From assembly GCF_004343775.1 (NCBI RefSeq), contig NZ_PTXL01000006.1:62001-126000 (forward strand): a DNA stretch of 64,000 bases. Direction: 5' to 3'. The notes beneath the pieces are model-generated. The model made no database searches, was not told the origin of the DNA, and saw nothing but the letters and a program-made list of their open reading frames with translations. Numbering within the stretch: position 1 is the stretch's first letter; each line of letters opens with the position of its first letter. The position numbers were made by a program, and so were the translations under genes. Source of the stretch: Burkholderia sp. SRS-46. GTDB lineage: Bacteria > Pseudomonadota > Gammaproteobacteria > Burkholderiales > Burkholderiaceae. Positions 63,491 to 64,000 of the stretch are shown one piece after another.

Positions 63491-64000
63491 TCATCGCCGC
63501 GGCGGCCACGCGGGCAGCAGCGCGTCGCGGCCGTCCTGGCGGATCAGCACCAGCGGATAGCCGAACGCGTCGCTCGCGCGCTCGGGCGTCAACACGTCGT
63601 GCACGGGCCCGGCCCATGCCTGGCCGCAGCCGTCGAGCAGCAGCGCGTGCGTCGCGAAACGGCGCGCGAGATTCAGGTCGTGGCACGAGAACAGCACGGT
63701 ACGCGTGCCGGCGTCGAGCCATGCGGTCAACGCGGTCAGGCAGTCGATCTGGTGATGTAGGTCGAGATGCGCGAGCGGCTCGTCGAGCAGCAGCAGCGGC
63801 GCGTCCTGGCACAGCGTGGCGGCCAGCGCGACGCGCTGCCGCTCGCCGCCGGACAGCGACAGCACGTCGCGCCCGGCGAACGCCGCGAGGCCGAAGGTCG
63901 CGAGCGCGTCGCGCGCGGCCGCGCGGTCGCCGTCGCGCTCCCAGCCCCAGCCGCCGAGATACGGGAAGCGGCTGAGCAGCACCGTGTCGAACACGGTCGC
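63491..64000 (-). CDS. btuD: Cobalamin/haem-type ABC transporter ATP-binding protein (cut by window edge)
   Basis: The C-terminal ~170 residues of an ABC ATPase; the frame stays open to base 64000, so the start and Walker A lie outside. FDTVLLSRFPYLGGWGWERD follows the Q-loop, then signature LSLSGGERQRVALA, Walker B LLLLDEPLAHLDLHHQ, and switch His FSCHDLNLARR. These match FecE/BtuD-type vitamin B12 and siderophore importers. Position beside cobT and near btuF makes B12 import the likely role. An internal GTG at 63994 is not the true start. Confidence 0.88.
   Translation of the reverse strand, partial: ATVFDTVLLSRFPYLGGWGWERDGDRAAARDALATFGLAAFAGRDVLSLSGGERQRVALAATLCQDAPLLLLDEPLAHLDLHHQIDCLTALTAWLDAGTRTVLFSCHDLNLARRFATHALLLDGCGQAWAGPVHDVLTPERASDAFGYPLVLIRQDGRDALLPAWPPRR

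Overview
The window is a GC-rich stretch (roughly two thirds G+C) of a betaproteobacterial chromosome. Gene content and order point to Burkholderia, most likely the B. cepacia complex: hemC-hemDX-hemY beside ppc, nadE-glnB, metG beside apbC and dcd, DUF3460-scpA-panC-panD, and a dispersed B12 set. The genus call is inferred from synteny and protein similarity remembered, not searched. The window is almost entirely coding. I saw no tRNA, rRNA, insertion sequence, CRISPR array or prophage.

Layout. 1-4.9 kb: a Spy/CpxP-like periplasmic protein cut by the left edge, a pirin, and a basic-amino-acid ABC importer (binding protein, two permeases, ATPase). 5-10.4 kb: a GNAT enzyme, a LysR regulator, a trimeric porin with a long AT-rich upstream region, and nadE-glnB. 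10.5-17.3 kb: a FemAB-like acyltransferase, a GIY-YIG protein with a chromatin-protein-like tail, ppa, and an aldehyde dehydrogenase/SDR/MFS catabolic cluster. 17.3-24.8 kb: hemY, a fused hemD-hemX and hemC, divergent from ppc. 24.8-31.4 kb: a methyltransferase/XRE divergent pair, then an archaic (spore-coat-U type) chaperone-usher pilus locus whose two-domain tip subunit is divergent from the pilin-chaperone-usher operon. A perfect FNR/ANR box lies between them. 31.5-42.9 kb: argH, a HAD phosphatase, an LprI-like protein, an Orn/Lys/Arg decarboxylase, dcd, a SodC-like lipoprotein lacking most metal ligands, apbC, an OmpA-like lipoprotein and metG.

43.2-45.5 kb holds the least explained unit: a radical SAM protein overlapping a methyltransferase-nucleotidyltransferase fusion, both of unknown function. 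45.6-51.5 kb is tamA-tamB. 51.7-56 kb has DUF3460, scpA, panC, panD, an orphan ParA ATPase, a DoxX protein and a 46-residue exported protein with its own terminator. 56-64 kb is cobalamin salvage and late assembly: cobQ, cobU, cbiB, a threonine-phosphate decarboxylase, btuF, a cobC-type phosphatase, cobS, cobT and the start of a B12 ABC ATPase cut by the right edge. Together these convert cobyrinate diamide or scavenged corrinoid to cobalamin and import it.

Most of the window is ordinary core chromosome. The main points of interest are the radical SAM/methyltransferase-NTase pair, the apparently oxygen-controlled pilus promoter, the AT-hook-tailed GIY-YIG protein, and the degenerate SodC. Positions of promoters and operators come from reading the sequence only and are tentative.
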